Shown here piece by piece: positions 1 through 7,327 of a stretch of DNA of 23,964 bases (position 1 is the first letter of the stretch; the number at the start of each line of letters is the position of its first letter). The notes under the pieces are model-generated. The model was not told the DNA's origin and did not search any database. It saw only the letters and a program-made list of their open reading frames with translations. Made by a program: the position numbers and the translations under genes. Origin of the DNA: an uncultured Acetatifactor sp. (lineage in GTDB: Bacteria; Bacillota; Clostridia; Lachnospirales; Lachnospiraceae); assembly GCA_910586515.1 (NCBI GenBank), contig CAJUGL010000053.1, forward strand, positions 1-23,964, written 5' to 3'.

Positions 1-19
1 TCGTGCAAAATACGCACGA
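1..19. repeat. Short inverted repeat downstream of ilvN
   Basis: A perfect 6-bp inverted repeat (TCGTGC / GCACGA) with a 7-nt loop lies 35 bases past the ilvN stop codon. On the minus strand, in the direction of ilv transcription, it could form a small hairpin. Any following T-run would fall outside the window, so whether it is a terminator cannot be judged. The rest of the 53-base stub, read on the plus strand, includes GTGAACAGTAAC at 41-52, which resembles half of the palindrome near 18700 (9 of 12 bases). Confidence 0.3.
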
Positions 20-53
20 AAACACTTCGCGGAGGCACCTGTGAACAGTAACA

Positions 54-548
54 TCATCCCTCATCGTTTTCGGCGCACTTGCACAGAGCCAGAGTCCCGG
101 TTCTGGCTACCTCCACGATACTGATGGTCTGGAGCAGCTTGATCATCAGCTTTATCCGCTCAGGCTCGTCGCAAATCTGTATCATCATGAAATGCTTTGA
201 CATATCCACTACCTGAGCCTTCATGATTTCACACAGCTCCATGATCTCCCTGCGGTTATTTTTATTGTATTTAATCTTGATAAGCATCAGCTCTCTGGTA
301 ATACATTGCTGCTCCGCAAAAGTCTTCACCTTGATGACATCCAGCTTTTTATTCAGCTGCTTTTCTATCTGCTCGATGGTTCTCTCGTCACCGCTGCTGA
401 CAATGGTCATGCAGGATACGGTTCGATCGTCCGTCTCCCCTACGGCCAGACTGTCAATATTGAAACATCTTCTGGCGAACAGGCCCACAACCTTGCCCAA
501 TACACCGGAGCGGTTTTCCACCAACACGGAATATATTCTTGTCTTCAT
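54..548 (-). CDS. ilvN: Acetolactate synthase small (regulatory) subunit
   Basis: This is the regulatory subunit of acetohydroxyacid synthase, which binds the catalytic IlvB chain in the cytoplasm and normally confers valine feedback inhibition in valine, leucine and isoleucine synthesis. The 164-residue length is normal for the family. Residues about 4-75 form an ACT domain, seen in the N-terminal run SVLVENRSGVLGKVVGLFAR and the following NIDSLAVGETDD. The C-terminal half matches the usual second small-subunit domain and ends in a short acidic tail. The ATG at 548 is preceded by AGGAGA with 7 bases spacing. It lies 19 nt after the ilvB stop, so the two subunits are almost certainly co-transcribed and translated together. 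Family assignment is secure; whether it is valine-sensitive cannot be read from sequence. Confidence 0.95.
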   Translation of the reverse strand: MKTRIYSVLVENRSGVLGKVVGLFARRCFNIDSLAVGETDDRTVSCMTIVSSGDERTIEQIEKQLNKKLDVIKVKTFAEQQCITRELMLIKIKYNKNNRREIMELCEIMKAQVVDMSKHFMMIQICDEPERIKLMIKLLQTISIVEVARTGTLALCKCAENDEG

Positions 549-567
549 CTCTTTTCTCCTATCCTGT

Positions 568-2181
568 TTATACTAAATCCATGGGGTCTATAACACATTC
601 CAGGAGCATGGAATTGTCATCCTTCAGGAAGGCGTCAATGGTTTCGTCGCATTTCTCCATATCCGTGAGCCGCAGGAAAGGGATGCCGTAAGCTGCGGAA
701 AGCTTCTCCAGATCCGGACTGCCCGCCAAATCAACTACCGAATAATGATCTTTATAGGTAAAATGCTGATACTGGCGCACCATACCCAGATAATTATTCT
801 TCAGGACGACTATTTTTACAGGAATATCATGCTGACACATGGTGGCAAGCTCCATCATGGACATCTGGAAGGAACCGTCTCCGCACACTGCAACTACCTG
901 TCTGTCCGGCGCGGCTGCCTTTGCTCCCACCGCAGCCGGAATGGAATATCCCATGGTTCCCATGCCTCCGGAGGTCAGAAATTTTCCCTTCCGCACTTTG
1001 GCATAACCGCAGGACCAGATTTGATTCTGTCCCACATCTGCGGTGTAAATGGCATCCTCTTCCATCTTCTCCGTAAGCCGCATGATAAATACCGCCGGGT
1101 CCACATAGTTCGGATTCGGCTTTCTCTTTGTGGCCAGTGTTTTGCGGTATTGCCTCAGGGTTTCCAGCCATTCCGAATAATCGCAGGAAAACTCCTCTTT
1201 CTCCAGGTCCTCGAAAATATGCTTTGCATCACCTACCAGAGGAATCGTAGGCCCTGCGTTTTTGCCGATTTCCGCAGGATCCACGTCGATATGTACCAGA
1301 ACTTTGTCCCGGGTAATCAAATCCGGCTGATTCACGGCCCTGTCCGCCACTCTGGCGCCTACCATGATCAGCAGATCCGATTCGTTCATGGCCCGGTTGG
1401 CATAGGCTTTTCCATTATTTCCCACCATTCTGAAATACAGCGGGTGATCCGTAGGCATTGCGCCGATGCCCATCATGGTAGAAACCACGGGAATTCCATG
1501 TGTCTCCGTAAAACGGCGCAGCTCCTCCTGCGCCCCGCTCAGCAGCACGCCTCCTCCCACGCAGATCAGGGGCCTCTTTGCCTTCTCCAGCTCTCGAACC
1601 ACCTTCTTGATCTGCACGGCATGTCCCTTTACTGTGGGCTTGTAAGTACGCATGGATACATCTTCCGGATATTTGAATTTACTGATTACCGCGTTCTGAA
1701 CATCAATGGGAACGTCGATCAGCACAGGCCCCCGCCTTCCCGTATTGGCAATGTGAAAGGCTTCCTTAAATATCCGGGGAATATCATTGACATTTTTCAC
1801 CAGGTAGCTGTATTTTACGAAGGATTCCACCGCTCCCGTGATATCCGCCTCCTGAAAGACATCGCTGCCCAAAAGCTCACTGTTTACCTGGCCCGTAATA
1901 CAGATCAACGGGATACTGTCCGCGAAGGCAGTGGCAATGCCTGTGATCACATTGGTAGCGCCCGGACCGGAGGTGACTGCACACACTCCGGGTCTGCCGG
2001 TGATTCTGGATACACCGCTGGCCGCATGAGCCGCATTCTGCTCCGTGCGGATAAGAATGGTTCTGATCTCGGATTCCAGAATGCTGTTGTAAAAAGGGCA
2101 AATGGCTACGCCTGGATATCCGAACACCGTGGTAACTCCTTCTGCCTCAAGACATTTAATGATGGCATCTGCACCTATCAT
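568..2181 (-). CDS. ilvB: Acetolactate synthase large (catalytic) subunit
   Basis: This is the thiamine-diphosphate enzyme that condenses two pyruvates to acetolactate, or pyruvate plus 2-oxobutyrate to acetohydroxybutyrate, the first common step of branched-chain amino acid synthesis. The N-terminal pyrimidine-binding domain carries the catalytic glutamate in RTEQNAAHAASG (Glu47) and the SGPGATNVITG loop. The central domain is about residues 190-330. The C-terminal ThDP/Mg motif runs from GDGSF to KNN (about 434-463). At 537 residues it is slightly shorter than many anabolic enzymes (550-590), and the usual GYPGGA loop reads GYPGVAICPFYNS. The ATG at 2181 has AGGAGG 10 bases upstream. The adjacent ilvN supports the biosynthetic form rather than a stand-alone catabolic AlsS. 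It is separated from metH by 123 nt with no obvious terminator, so readthrough from metH is possible. Confidence 0.94.
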   Translation of the reverse strand: MIGADAIIKCLEAEGVTTVFGYPGVAICPFYNSILESEIRTILIRTEQNAAHAASGVSRITGRPGVCAVTSGPGATNVITGIATAFADSIPLICITGQVNSELLGSDVFQEADITGAVESFVKYSYLVKNVNDIPRIFKEAFHIANTGRRGPVLIDVPIDVQNAVISKFKYPEDVSMRTYKPTVKGHAVQIKKVVRELEKAKRPLICVGGGVLLSGAQEELRRFTETHGIPVVSTMMGIGAMPTDHPLYFRMVGNNGKAYANRAMNESDLLIMVGARVADRAVNQPDLITRDKVLVHIDVDPAEIGKNAGPTIPLVGDAKHIFEDLEKEEFSCDYSEWLETLRQYRKTLATKRKPNPNYVDPAVFIMRLTEKMEEDAIYTADVGQNQIWSCGYAKVRKGKFLTSGGMGTMGYSIPAAVGAKAAAPDRQVVAVCGDGSFQMSMMELATMCQHDIPVKIVVLKNNYLGMVRQYQHFTYKDHYSVVDLAGSPDLEKLSAAYGIPFLRLTDMEKCDETIDAFLKDDNSMLLECVIDPMDLV

Positions 2182-2304
2182 ATCGTTATTTCCTCCTGTT
2201 TATCGTTCCGCCTCTTCACGCAAGTCACCACAGCTGTCACATCTTCCGGGTACCTTCGTTCCTCGGCTGTCTTCCTTTCCGCAGCTGCCTGCGTAAAAGC
2301 AATA

Positions 2305-4845
2305 TCAGATTTCCTCCGGGCATCCGCAGAGCCTTCTGGCCAGCTTCACCGCCCCCGCCGCATCGGCAGAATAGCCGTCGGCGCCTATTTCGTCCGCATA
2401 TTCCTGTGTAATGGCCGCGCCCCCAACCATAATTTTTGCCTTGGTTTTTCTTTCCCGGGCATAATCGATTACCTCTTTCATCCGACGCATGGTAGTGGTC
2501 ATGAGAGCAGACAGCGCGATAATTTCCGCATCATTCTCCTCAGCCGCCCGAATTATCGCCTCCTTGGGCACGTCCTTGCCCAGATCAATGACCCGGAATC
2601 CGTAATTCTTCAGCATCAATGCCACCAGATTTTTTCCGATATCATGGATATCTCCCTCCACCGTAGCAATGACTGCCGCAGGCATATTCTGAGCCTCGCT
2701 GTCCCGGCTCAACAGCGGTTCCAATACTTCTATGGAATTTTTCATCGCATTGGCGCTGGCAATCAGCTGGGGAAGAAAATATTTTCCCCTGTCAAACAGC
2801 TCCCCCACCTCATTAATTGCCGGAAGCAGCACTTCGTTTAACAATGCGGAAGGATCCTCCCCCTTTTCCAAAGCCTCTCTTGTCCGGGCTGCGATTCCCC
2901 TCTGATTTCCTTTCAAAACGGAATTGCGCAGGACATTTCGGATGTCTTTTTCCGGAGACGCTTTCTCTGCCGCAGCCTGTCCAACCTCAGGGCGGCTTTC
3001 GACTATGGTTTTCCCGTCTGCGGTATCTGCCGGCCTCTTCTCACGGGATTCCCGGGCCGGAAAAGGGGCGCTCTCCCTCTTCGCTCTGCCTTCAGTCACC
3101 CTTTGCGCATATTCGATATATCGCGTATCCGCGTCTTCTTTTGCCAGCAATAAATCTGTCGCCAGCGCGCAGCCCATCAACAATTCCTGGGAAGGATTGG
3201 CTATGGCCATTGTCAGGCCTTCCCGGATGGCCAGGGTCAGAAAAGCGGTATTGACAAAGCCCCTCTCAGGCATTCCGAAAGAAATATTGGACAGACCGCA
3301 GATAGTGGCAAGTTCTCTCTCCCTGCAGTACCGAATCGTTTCCAGCGTTTCCAGCGCGGCGTTTCTGTTTGCGCCCACGGTGGACACAAGGCCATCCACA
3401 ATCACATCCTCCTTCCTCAGCCCCAGGGAATAGGCTCTCTCCAGCACAGTCTCGATAATCTGCTTTTTCTCCTGCATATTTTCGGGCAGACCTTTATCGG
3501 AAAGAGGAAGAAGAATAAACATTGCGCCGTATTTTTTCACCAAGGGCAGAAGCTTTTCCGTTTTCTCTGTCTCCAGAGAGACGGAATTCACCAGAGCCCT
3601 GCCCGGATAACGCCGCAGGGCGGCTTCCAGCACATCCACATTGCTGGAATCCAGAGACAAAGGAAGATTCGTCACCCCGCTTATTTCTTCCAGGGCCTGC
3701 AGCAGCACAGCCTTCTCGTCGATTCCGCCCATGCCCACATTTACGTCCAGAATCTGTGCCCCGCATTGTTCCTGTTCCTCCGCAAACCGGAGAACCCTGT
3801 CAAAACAGCCTTCCTTCAGCTGAGCCTGCAAAAGCTTTTTCCCGGTGGGATTGATTCGCTCTCCAACCACTAGAAATCCCCCGTCCAGTCCAAACTCCAC
3901 GGTCTTTCGCTCGGAAGCCAGCACTCTGGGGCGGATTCCGGTCCTTATCCTCTCCGGACAGGCCCCTGTTCCGAAAGTTTCCGCAAGCTTTGCGATGAAC
4001 TCAGGCGTAGTTCCGCAGCAGCCTCCCAGCACCGTAGCGCCGGCCTCCGCCAACACCCGCATCTCCGCCGCGAATTCCTCCGCATTCATACTGTAACAGG
4101 TATTGCCCTCTCCGTCCAAACAGGGCAGACCCGCGTTTGGCTTAGCAATTACGGGAAGCTCCGTATACGCCGCCATGTCCGTCACAATCTGCCGCATATG
4201 CGCCGGACCGGCCGAGCAGTTGACTCCCACGGCCGCAGCGCCCAGACTCTCCAATACGACTGCAGCCGTCCGGGCGTCTGTACCGTACAGAGTCCTGCCG
4301 TCCGCCTCAAAAGTCATGGTCACCATCACAGGAAGATCGCAGACCTCCTTCGCGGCAAGAAGAGCTGCTCTGGCCTCTGCCAGGCTCATCATGGTTTCCA
4401 CTGCCAGGAGATCAGCTCCAGCCTCCGCCAGAGCCCTTGCCTGCTCCTTATATATGTCGATCAGCTCTTCCAGCTCCATCTTCCCTACAGGCTTCAGCGG
4501 TATCCCTGTCATGGTCAGATCACCGGCCACATAGACAGGTCTGCCTCCGCCGGAAGCGGCTTCTCTGGATATTCCCACCAATTCCCTGATCATGGAACTC
4601 ATTCTGTCCTGAAGCCCATATTCTTTCAACTTAATCCTGTTTGCGGTAAAAGTAGGCGCATACAGAATATCTGTCCCTGCCGCCACATATGCCCTCTGCA
4701 GTTCCAGAAGAATATGAGAATGCTCCAATATCCACTGTTCCGGACAGACTCCGGCCGGCATTCCTGCCTTAACCAGGTTTGAACCGGTTGCTCCGTCCAG
4801 ATATACATATGATTTTGTCAGGCTGCGGAATTCATTTTCTGTCAT
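2305..4845 (-). CDS. metH: Cobalamin-dependent methionine synthase lacking the activation domain
   Basis: It transfers the methyl group of methyltetrahydrofolate through cobalamin to homocysteine, giving methionine. Four modules are visible in 846 residues. The homocysteine-binding barrel is about 1-300, with zinc cysteines in VNCSAGP (Cys210) and GGCCGTTPEF (Cys276, Cys277). The pterin-binding barrel is about 310-585. The B12 cap is about 637-720. The Rossmann B12 domain contains DIHDIGKN, with cobalt ligand His734. The C-terminal AdoMet reactivation domain of the E. coli enzyme (about 1230 residues) is absent, as is common in Clostridia, so a separate reactivating protein is expected elsewhere. 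Residues 586-636 form a charged, low-complexity linker. I chose the ATG at 4845 (GGGGA, 5-base spacing) over an in-frame TTG at 4941 that would add a non-homologous 32-residue leader. It probably heads a metH-ilvB-ilvN transcript. Confidence 0.93.
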   Translation of the reverse strand: MTENEFRSLTKSYVYLDGATGSNLVKAGMPAGVCPEQWILEHSHILLELQRAYVAAGTDILYAPTFTANRIKLKEYGLQDRMSSMIRELVGISREAASGGGRPVYVAGDLTMTGIPLKPVGKMELEELIDIYKEQARALAEAGADLLAVETMMSLAEARAALLAAKEVCDLPVMVTMTFEADGRTLYGTDARTAAVVLESLGAAAVGVNCSAGPAHMRQIVTDMAAYTELPVIAKPNAGLPCLDGEGNTCYSMNAEEFAAEMRVLAEAGATVLGGCCGTTPEFIAKLAETFGTGACPERIRTGIRPRVLASERKTVEFGLDGGFLVVGERINPTGKKLLQAQLKEGCFDRVLRFAEEQEQCGAQILDVNVGMGGIDEKAVLLQALEEISGVTNLPLSLDSSNVDVLEAALRRYPGRALVNSVSLETEKTEKLLPLVKKYGAMFILLPLSDKGLPENMQEKKQIIETVLERAYSLGLRKEDVIVDGLVSTVGANRNAALETLETIRYCRERELATICGLSNISFGMPERGFVNTAFLTLAIREGLTMAIANPSQELLMGCALATDLLLAKEDADTRYIEYAQRVTEGRAKRESAPFPARESREKRPADTADGKTIVESRPEVGQAAAEKASPEKDIRNVLRNSVLKGNQRGIAARTREALEKGEDPSALLNEVLLPAINEVGELFDRGKYFLPQLIASANAMKNSIEVLEPLLSRDSEAQNMPAAVIATVEGDIHDIGKNLVALMLKNYGFRVIDLGKDVPKEAIIRAAEENDAEIIALSALMTTTMRRMKEVIDYARERKTKAKIMVGGAAITQEYADEIGADGYSADAAGAVKLARRLCGCPEEI

Positions 4846-4860
4846 TATGTCCCCAATCTC

Positions 4861-4875
4861 CAAGCCGGCGGCTTG
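4861..4875 (-). promoter_or_regulatory. Hairpin close to the metH start
   Basis: A 6-bp stem (CAAGCC / GGCTTG) with a 3-nt loop sits 15 bases before the metH ATG, next to the Shine-Dalgarno region, inside a predicted leader of about 105 nt. A second small hairpin, GCCTG/CAGGC, lies upstream near 4900. They could modulate translation, but I do not recognise a SAM, cobalamin or T-box consensus. Confidence 0.2.
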
Positions 4876-4956
4876 TCCGTAAATTTTCCTCTGCCTGTCA
4901 GCGCAGGCATGTAAGTCCGGTATAAAACGTGCAAAAAGCAAAAGGTAAATGCTCTA

Positions 4957-4962
4957 ATTATA
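4957..4962 (-). promoter_or_regulatory. Candidate -10 box of metH
   Basis: A perfect TATAAT on the minus strand, about 112 bases before the metH ATG, in an AT-rich stretch. The expected -35 position (about 4980-4985) reads CTATTA, a poor match. That fits a promoter that needs an activator. Start of transcription would be near 4950. Confidence 0.45.
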
Positions 4963-4993
4963 ATAACACATATCCAATTTAATAGTAAAGGGG

Positions 4994-5011
4994 CGGATTT
5001 ATCCAAATCCG
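4994..5011. promoter_or_regulatory. Perfect palindrome between divergent metH and lipoprotein promoters
   Basis: CGGATTT-ATCC-AAATCCG is a perfect 7-bp inverted repeat with a 4-nt centre. It lies between the two divergent promoter candidates: about 50 bases upstream of the predicted metH start site and 12 bases upstream of the plus-strand -35. No T-run follows on either side, so it is more likely a protein-binding site than a terminator. The regulator is unknown. Confidence 0.4.
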
Positions 5012-5023
5012 ATTTAAAAATAG

Positions 5024-5052
5024 TTGCGAAAAGGGCCGGATTATGGTAAATT
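5024..5052 (+). promoter_or_regulatory. Candidate sigma-A promoter of the lipoprotein gene
   Basis: TTGCGA and TAAATT are separated by exactly 17 bases. The -10 is preceded by TGG, giving an extended -10 element (TGGTAAATT). The predicted start of transcription is about 40 bases before the TTG start codon of the lipoprotein gene. Confidence 0.5.
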
Positions 5053-5097
5053 TTAATAGTATTTTGTTAAATATGTGTGGATTGGAGGTCTGAATCA

Positions 5098-5571
5098 TTG
5101 AAAATTAAGATACAAACGCTCTTGACGGCCTTGCTGGCCGCGTTAATGCTGTCAGCCTGCGGAGAAGACCCCGTATTGGCCGCGTTCCGGAAAAATATGG
5201 ATGACTTCTGCACCAAGATTTCCGAAATAGATAACTCCATCAACAGTATCGACGCACAGTCGGAAGACGCGCCCTCGCAGCTGCTGGCTTACCTGGATGA
5301 TCTGGATATTGTTTTCCAGTCCTTTGCCAGGCTGGACTTTCCCGAAGAATTTGACTATCTGGAGACTCTGGCCGATGAGTCCGGCAAATACATGACAGAA
5401 GCGGTCAGCAGCTACCATGAGGCATACAGCAACGGCTCCTATAACGAATACATAGCCGATTATGCCGGTCAAAATTACTCCCGGGCCTATAAAAGAATCC
5501 AGATCATCATTACCTTTCTGCACGGAGAAGAGCCGGATGATGCAGATTTAACGATCGAATACGAAGAGTGA
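5098..5571 (+). CDS. Putative small lipoprotein of unknown function
   Basis: The 157-residue product has a classic lipoprotein signal: a short basic N-terminus (KIK), a hydrophobic core, and lipobox LSAC with the lipidated Cys at residue 21. It should therefore be anchored on the outer face of the membrane. The mature part is acidic and predicted mainly helical (LAAFRKNMDDFCTKISEIDN and following); I recognise no enzymatic motif. I chose the TTG at 5098 because GGAGG lies 9 bases upstream. An in-frame GTG at 5077 would add seven residues ahead of the signal peptide and has no ribosome binding site. It is one of only two plus-strand genes in the window, has its own promoter, and its stop codon is one base from the stop of the convergent DUF2752 gene. 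Function is unknown. Confidence 0.8.
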   Translation: MKIKIQTLLTALLAALMLSACGEDPVLAAFRKNMDDFCTKISEIDNSINSIDAQSEDAPSQLLAYLDDLDIVFQSFARLDFPEEFDYLETLADESGKYMTEAVSSYHEAYSNGSYNEYIADYAGQNYSRAYKRIQIIITFLHGEEPDDADLTIEYEE

Positions 5572-5572
5572 G

Positions 5573-5998
5573 CTACAGGGTAATCCCCCAAATCAATCTC
5601 AGCATATTCTTCAGGATAAAATTGGCCAGAATCAGAAACACGGCGCCGTACAGATACCATTGATGAAATCGCCATCCCCGAATAAGCCTTATCCCGACTC
5701 TGTGAAGTCCCTGAGTCACCATAAATCCGCCAAAGCCGACGGCCAGATAGGGCACCAGGGGATGATACCAGAGAGCCCGGAAAAATTGGCCTCTGCACAG
5801 CGCTTTGACCGCTCTCGTGCCGCCGCAGCCCGGACAATAGAAACCCAGCACCGACGAAAAAAAGCAGGGAATTTCAGGCAGACGAATCGGCGGCAGAAAA
5901 CCAGACAGCACCCATGCCGTTGTCCCTGCCGCCAAAACAGTCAGCCCTATATGAAATAATTCCGTCTCAAGATCCCTTTTTCCGCCGCAGCGTGCCAT
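5573..5998 (-). CDS. DUF2752 family membrane protein
   Basis: A 141-residue integral membrane protein with about three to four hydrophobic segments. It carries the hallmark of the DUF2752 family, CPGCGGTRAVKAL (Cys55, Cys58), followed by RALWYHPLVPYL. The family has no firm biochemical role; the CxxC next to a membrane segment could be redox-active or metal-binding, but that is speculation. The ATG at 5998 follows GAGG by 12 bases, a longish spacing. The gene begins 15 nt after the DUF4190-like gene stops, so the two are probably one transcript. Its 3' end faces the convergent lipoprotein gene with a one-base gap, leaving no room for a terminator between them. Confidence 0.8.
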   Translation of the reverse strand: MARCGGKRDLETELFHIGLTVLAAGTTAWVLSGFLPPIRLPEIPCFFSSVLGFYCPGCGGTRAVKALCRGQFFRALWYHPLVPYLAVGFGGFMVTQGLHRVGIRLIRGWRFHQWYLYGAVFLILANFILKNMLRLIWGITL

Positions 5999-6013
5999 CT
6001 GTCATTTTATCCT

Positions 6014-6400
6014 CTAATATTGATATTGATTCAAAATCATATCCAGATATCCTATTTCATTCAGATAAGTTATCGCCCAGATATAATAGATCAATGAGAT
6101 AATCCCCAAAATCAGGCCGATGATTGAGCAGACCAAACCTGCGATGCCTACACCGCTCTTGCCTCTGTTATTACCGATGATCGAACAGATGAGTCCGGCA
6201 ATTCCCAGAATAATTCCCGGAAGTCCATAGCAGCAGCTGGTACAGATGGCCAGAATACCGCACACTAACCCTGCCACCTGGAGACCGTTTGACTTGTTTC
6301 CTCTGTTGTCTACAGGCGGCTGATAGTAGGTATTCGTATAATCCTGATAGTTGCCGTACTGATGGTTGTCCTGCTGATTATTTCCCTGTTTTCCGTCCAT
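6014..6400 (-). CDS. DUF4190-like small membrane protein with N/Q/Y-rich tail
   Basis: A 128-residue protein. Residues 1-40 are low complexity, rich in Asn, Gln and Tyr (for example NHQYGNYQDYTNTYYQPP). Residues about 41-75 and 84-110 form two Gly/Ile-rich membrane hairpins of the kind found in DUF4190 proteins (GIILGIAGLICSIIG, then GIAGLVCSIIGLILGIISLI). The pair looks like an internal duplication. The function of this family is not known; the disordered tail presumably faces the cytoplasm. The ATG at 6400 has AAGGAG 10 bases upstream, and a good sigma-A-type promoter lies just before it. Probably co-transcribed with the following DUF2752 gene. Confidence 0.78.
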   Translation of the reverse strand: MDGKQGNNQQDNHQYGNYQDYTNTYYQPPVDNRGNKSNGLQVAGLVCGILAICTSCCYGLPGIILGIAGLICSIIGNNRGKSGVGIAGLVCSIIGLILGIISLIYYIWAITYLNEIGYLDMILNQYQY

Positions 6401-6456
6401 TTTAATTTTTCTCCTTCATAAATTAACATTTGTATGCTTTTTCAGATACTGTATTT

Positions 6457-6485
6457 ATTATACAATACCGGTCCGGATATTTCCA
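6457..6485 (-). promoter_or_regulatory. Candidate sigma-A promoter for the DUF4190/DUF2752 pair
   Basis: On the minus strand TGGAAA and a perfect TATAAT are separated by 17 bases, about 57 bases ahead of the ATG at 6400. The spacer includes an imperfect CCGG-centred palindrome. This suggests the small membrane protein genes can be expressed independently of the hydrolase gene upstream. Confidence 0.5.
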
Positions 6486-6515
6486 GTATTATATCTCCGT
6501 AATTAAGACTCTATA

Positions 6516-7184
6516 TTATTTAAAAAATTCATGTCCGCCATGAATAAACAGATAAGTAAGATTTCTGTCAAACCATTTCATTTTATTGCTGTCCGCATAT
6601 TTCCTGGCGGCAAAATACAGAGCCCCCTCGGAGAGATCCTCGCCCAACAGTGCCCGTTCCACGGCGCTGACGGTCTCTTCGCTGATTTCCACCCGGTAAT
6701 AGCTTCCGTTGGATACGGGCGAAAACTGAGACACTCCCTTTTCCTGCTGGAATACCACCTCACGCACGGTATTCGGAAACTGTTCGCTGTTCAGCCGGTT
6801 CAGGACCACATTGGCCACCAGCAGCTTTCCGTCCTCATCCTCATTGCCGGCTTCCGCCTCTACAATTCGAAGCAGCACTTCCAGCTCTTCCTCCGAAAAC
6901 CGATATACATAATTCTGTTCCATCACCGAGTAGCCCACGGTGCGCTGACCGGATACTGCCACGTCGGCAATCCCCAGTCCCCTGATCCTGTCTTCAAAAG
7001 GAGGCCTCATTTTATGCTCCCACTGCATTTCCAGCTCTTCAGCTTTTTCCTCAACCTCCTGAAGTCCCAGTTCCAGGACCGGTTCGGACCAGAGCTTGAC
7101 TACGTCGATTCCCTTCAGGCACAAGAAACAGGCCATGAACACAAAACTTCCCATTACCAGAAAACAAGTCGCTTTCCTATACAT
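6516..7184 (-). CDS. SleB-type cell wall hydrolase, membrane anchored
   Basis: A 222-residue protein: an N-terminal membrane anchor or signal (about 5-24, CFLVMGSFVFMACFL), a charged helical linker, then a C-terminal hydrolase_2/SleB-like domain beginning near residue 98. The domain shows LLRIVEAEAGNE (Glu109, Glu111, the usual catalytic region), GKLLVANVVLNRL and QFSPVSNGSYY. Family members are peptidoglycan lytic transglycosylases or amidases used in germination or cell separation; the bond cut here is not determined. The ATG at 7184 has AAAGGA 9 bases upstream. A TTG at 7253 would add 23 residues and lacks a properly spaced site. It follows a GH25 muramidase gene by 143 nt, so two wall-cutting enzymes are neighbours. 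Confidence 0.85.
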   Translation of the reverse strand: MYRKATCFLVMGSFVFMACFLCLKGIDVVKLWSEPVLELGLQEVEEKAEELEMQWEHKMRPPFEDRIRGLGIADVAVSGQRTVGYSVMEQNYVYRFSEEELEVLLRIVEAEAGNEDEDGKLLVANVVLNRLNSEQFPNTVREVVFQQEKGVSQFSPVSNGSYYRVEISEETVSAVERALLGEDLSEGALYFAARKYADSNKMKWFDRNLTYLFIHGGHEFFK

Positions 7185-7304
7185 ACCTTTCAGTCCTTTC
7201 TCAACTTCAGACGGCGCCTTAAAGCCTGTCCGATATATCAATATATGAGTCAAGTCCTGAAAATATATCTGAATGTATAAATTTTTCTGCTAAAGGATAA
7301 TTGA

Positions 7305-7318
7305 TAACAGGTCAGCGC
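7305..7318. repeat. Possible degenerate half of the 18683 palindromic element
   Basis: TAACAGGTCAGCGC here matches TAACAGTTCAGCGC at 18683-18696 in 13 of 14 bases. It lies in the 143-nt gap between the two cell wall hydrolase genes. The second arm of the palindrome is not clearly preserved, so it may be a decayed copy or chance. Confidence 0.25.
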
Positions 7319-7327
7319 TGCGGTCCG

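Noticed and set aside
2182..2304. A T-box or leader-peptide attenuator ahead of ilvB
   Set aside because: The 123-nt gap has no T-box motif, no run of Ile/Leu/Val codons and no terminator-like stem.
745..2841. A 698-codon open frame on the plus strand opposite ilvB and the end of metH
   Set aside because: It is antisense to two clear enzymes, its translation is rich in His, Arg and Cys with no domain sense, and it has no ribosome binding site. It is a shadow of biased codon use.
4846..4960. A cobalamin or SAM riboswitch in the metH leader
   Set aside because: The leader is about 105 nt with small hairpins only; I found no B12-box or S-box consensus, and it is too short for a typical cobalamin riboswitch.
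6565..7280. A plus-strand frame opposite the SleB-type hydrolase gene
   Set aside because: The minus-strand protein has a clear anchor and hydrolase motifs; the opposite frame has none and lacks a ribosome binding site.
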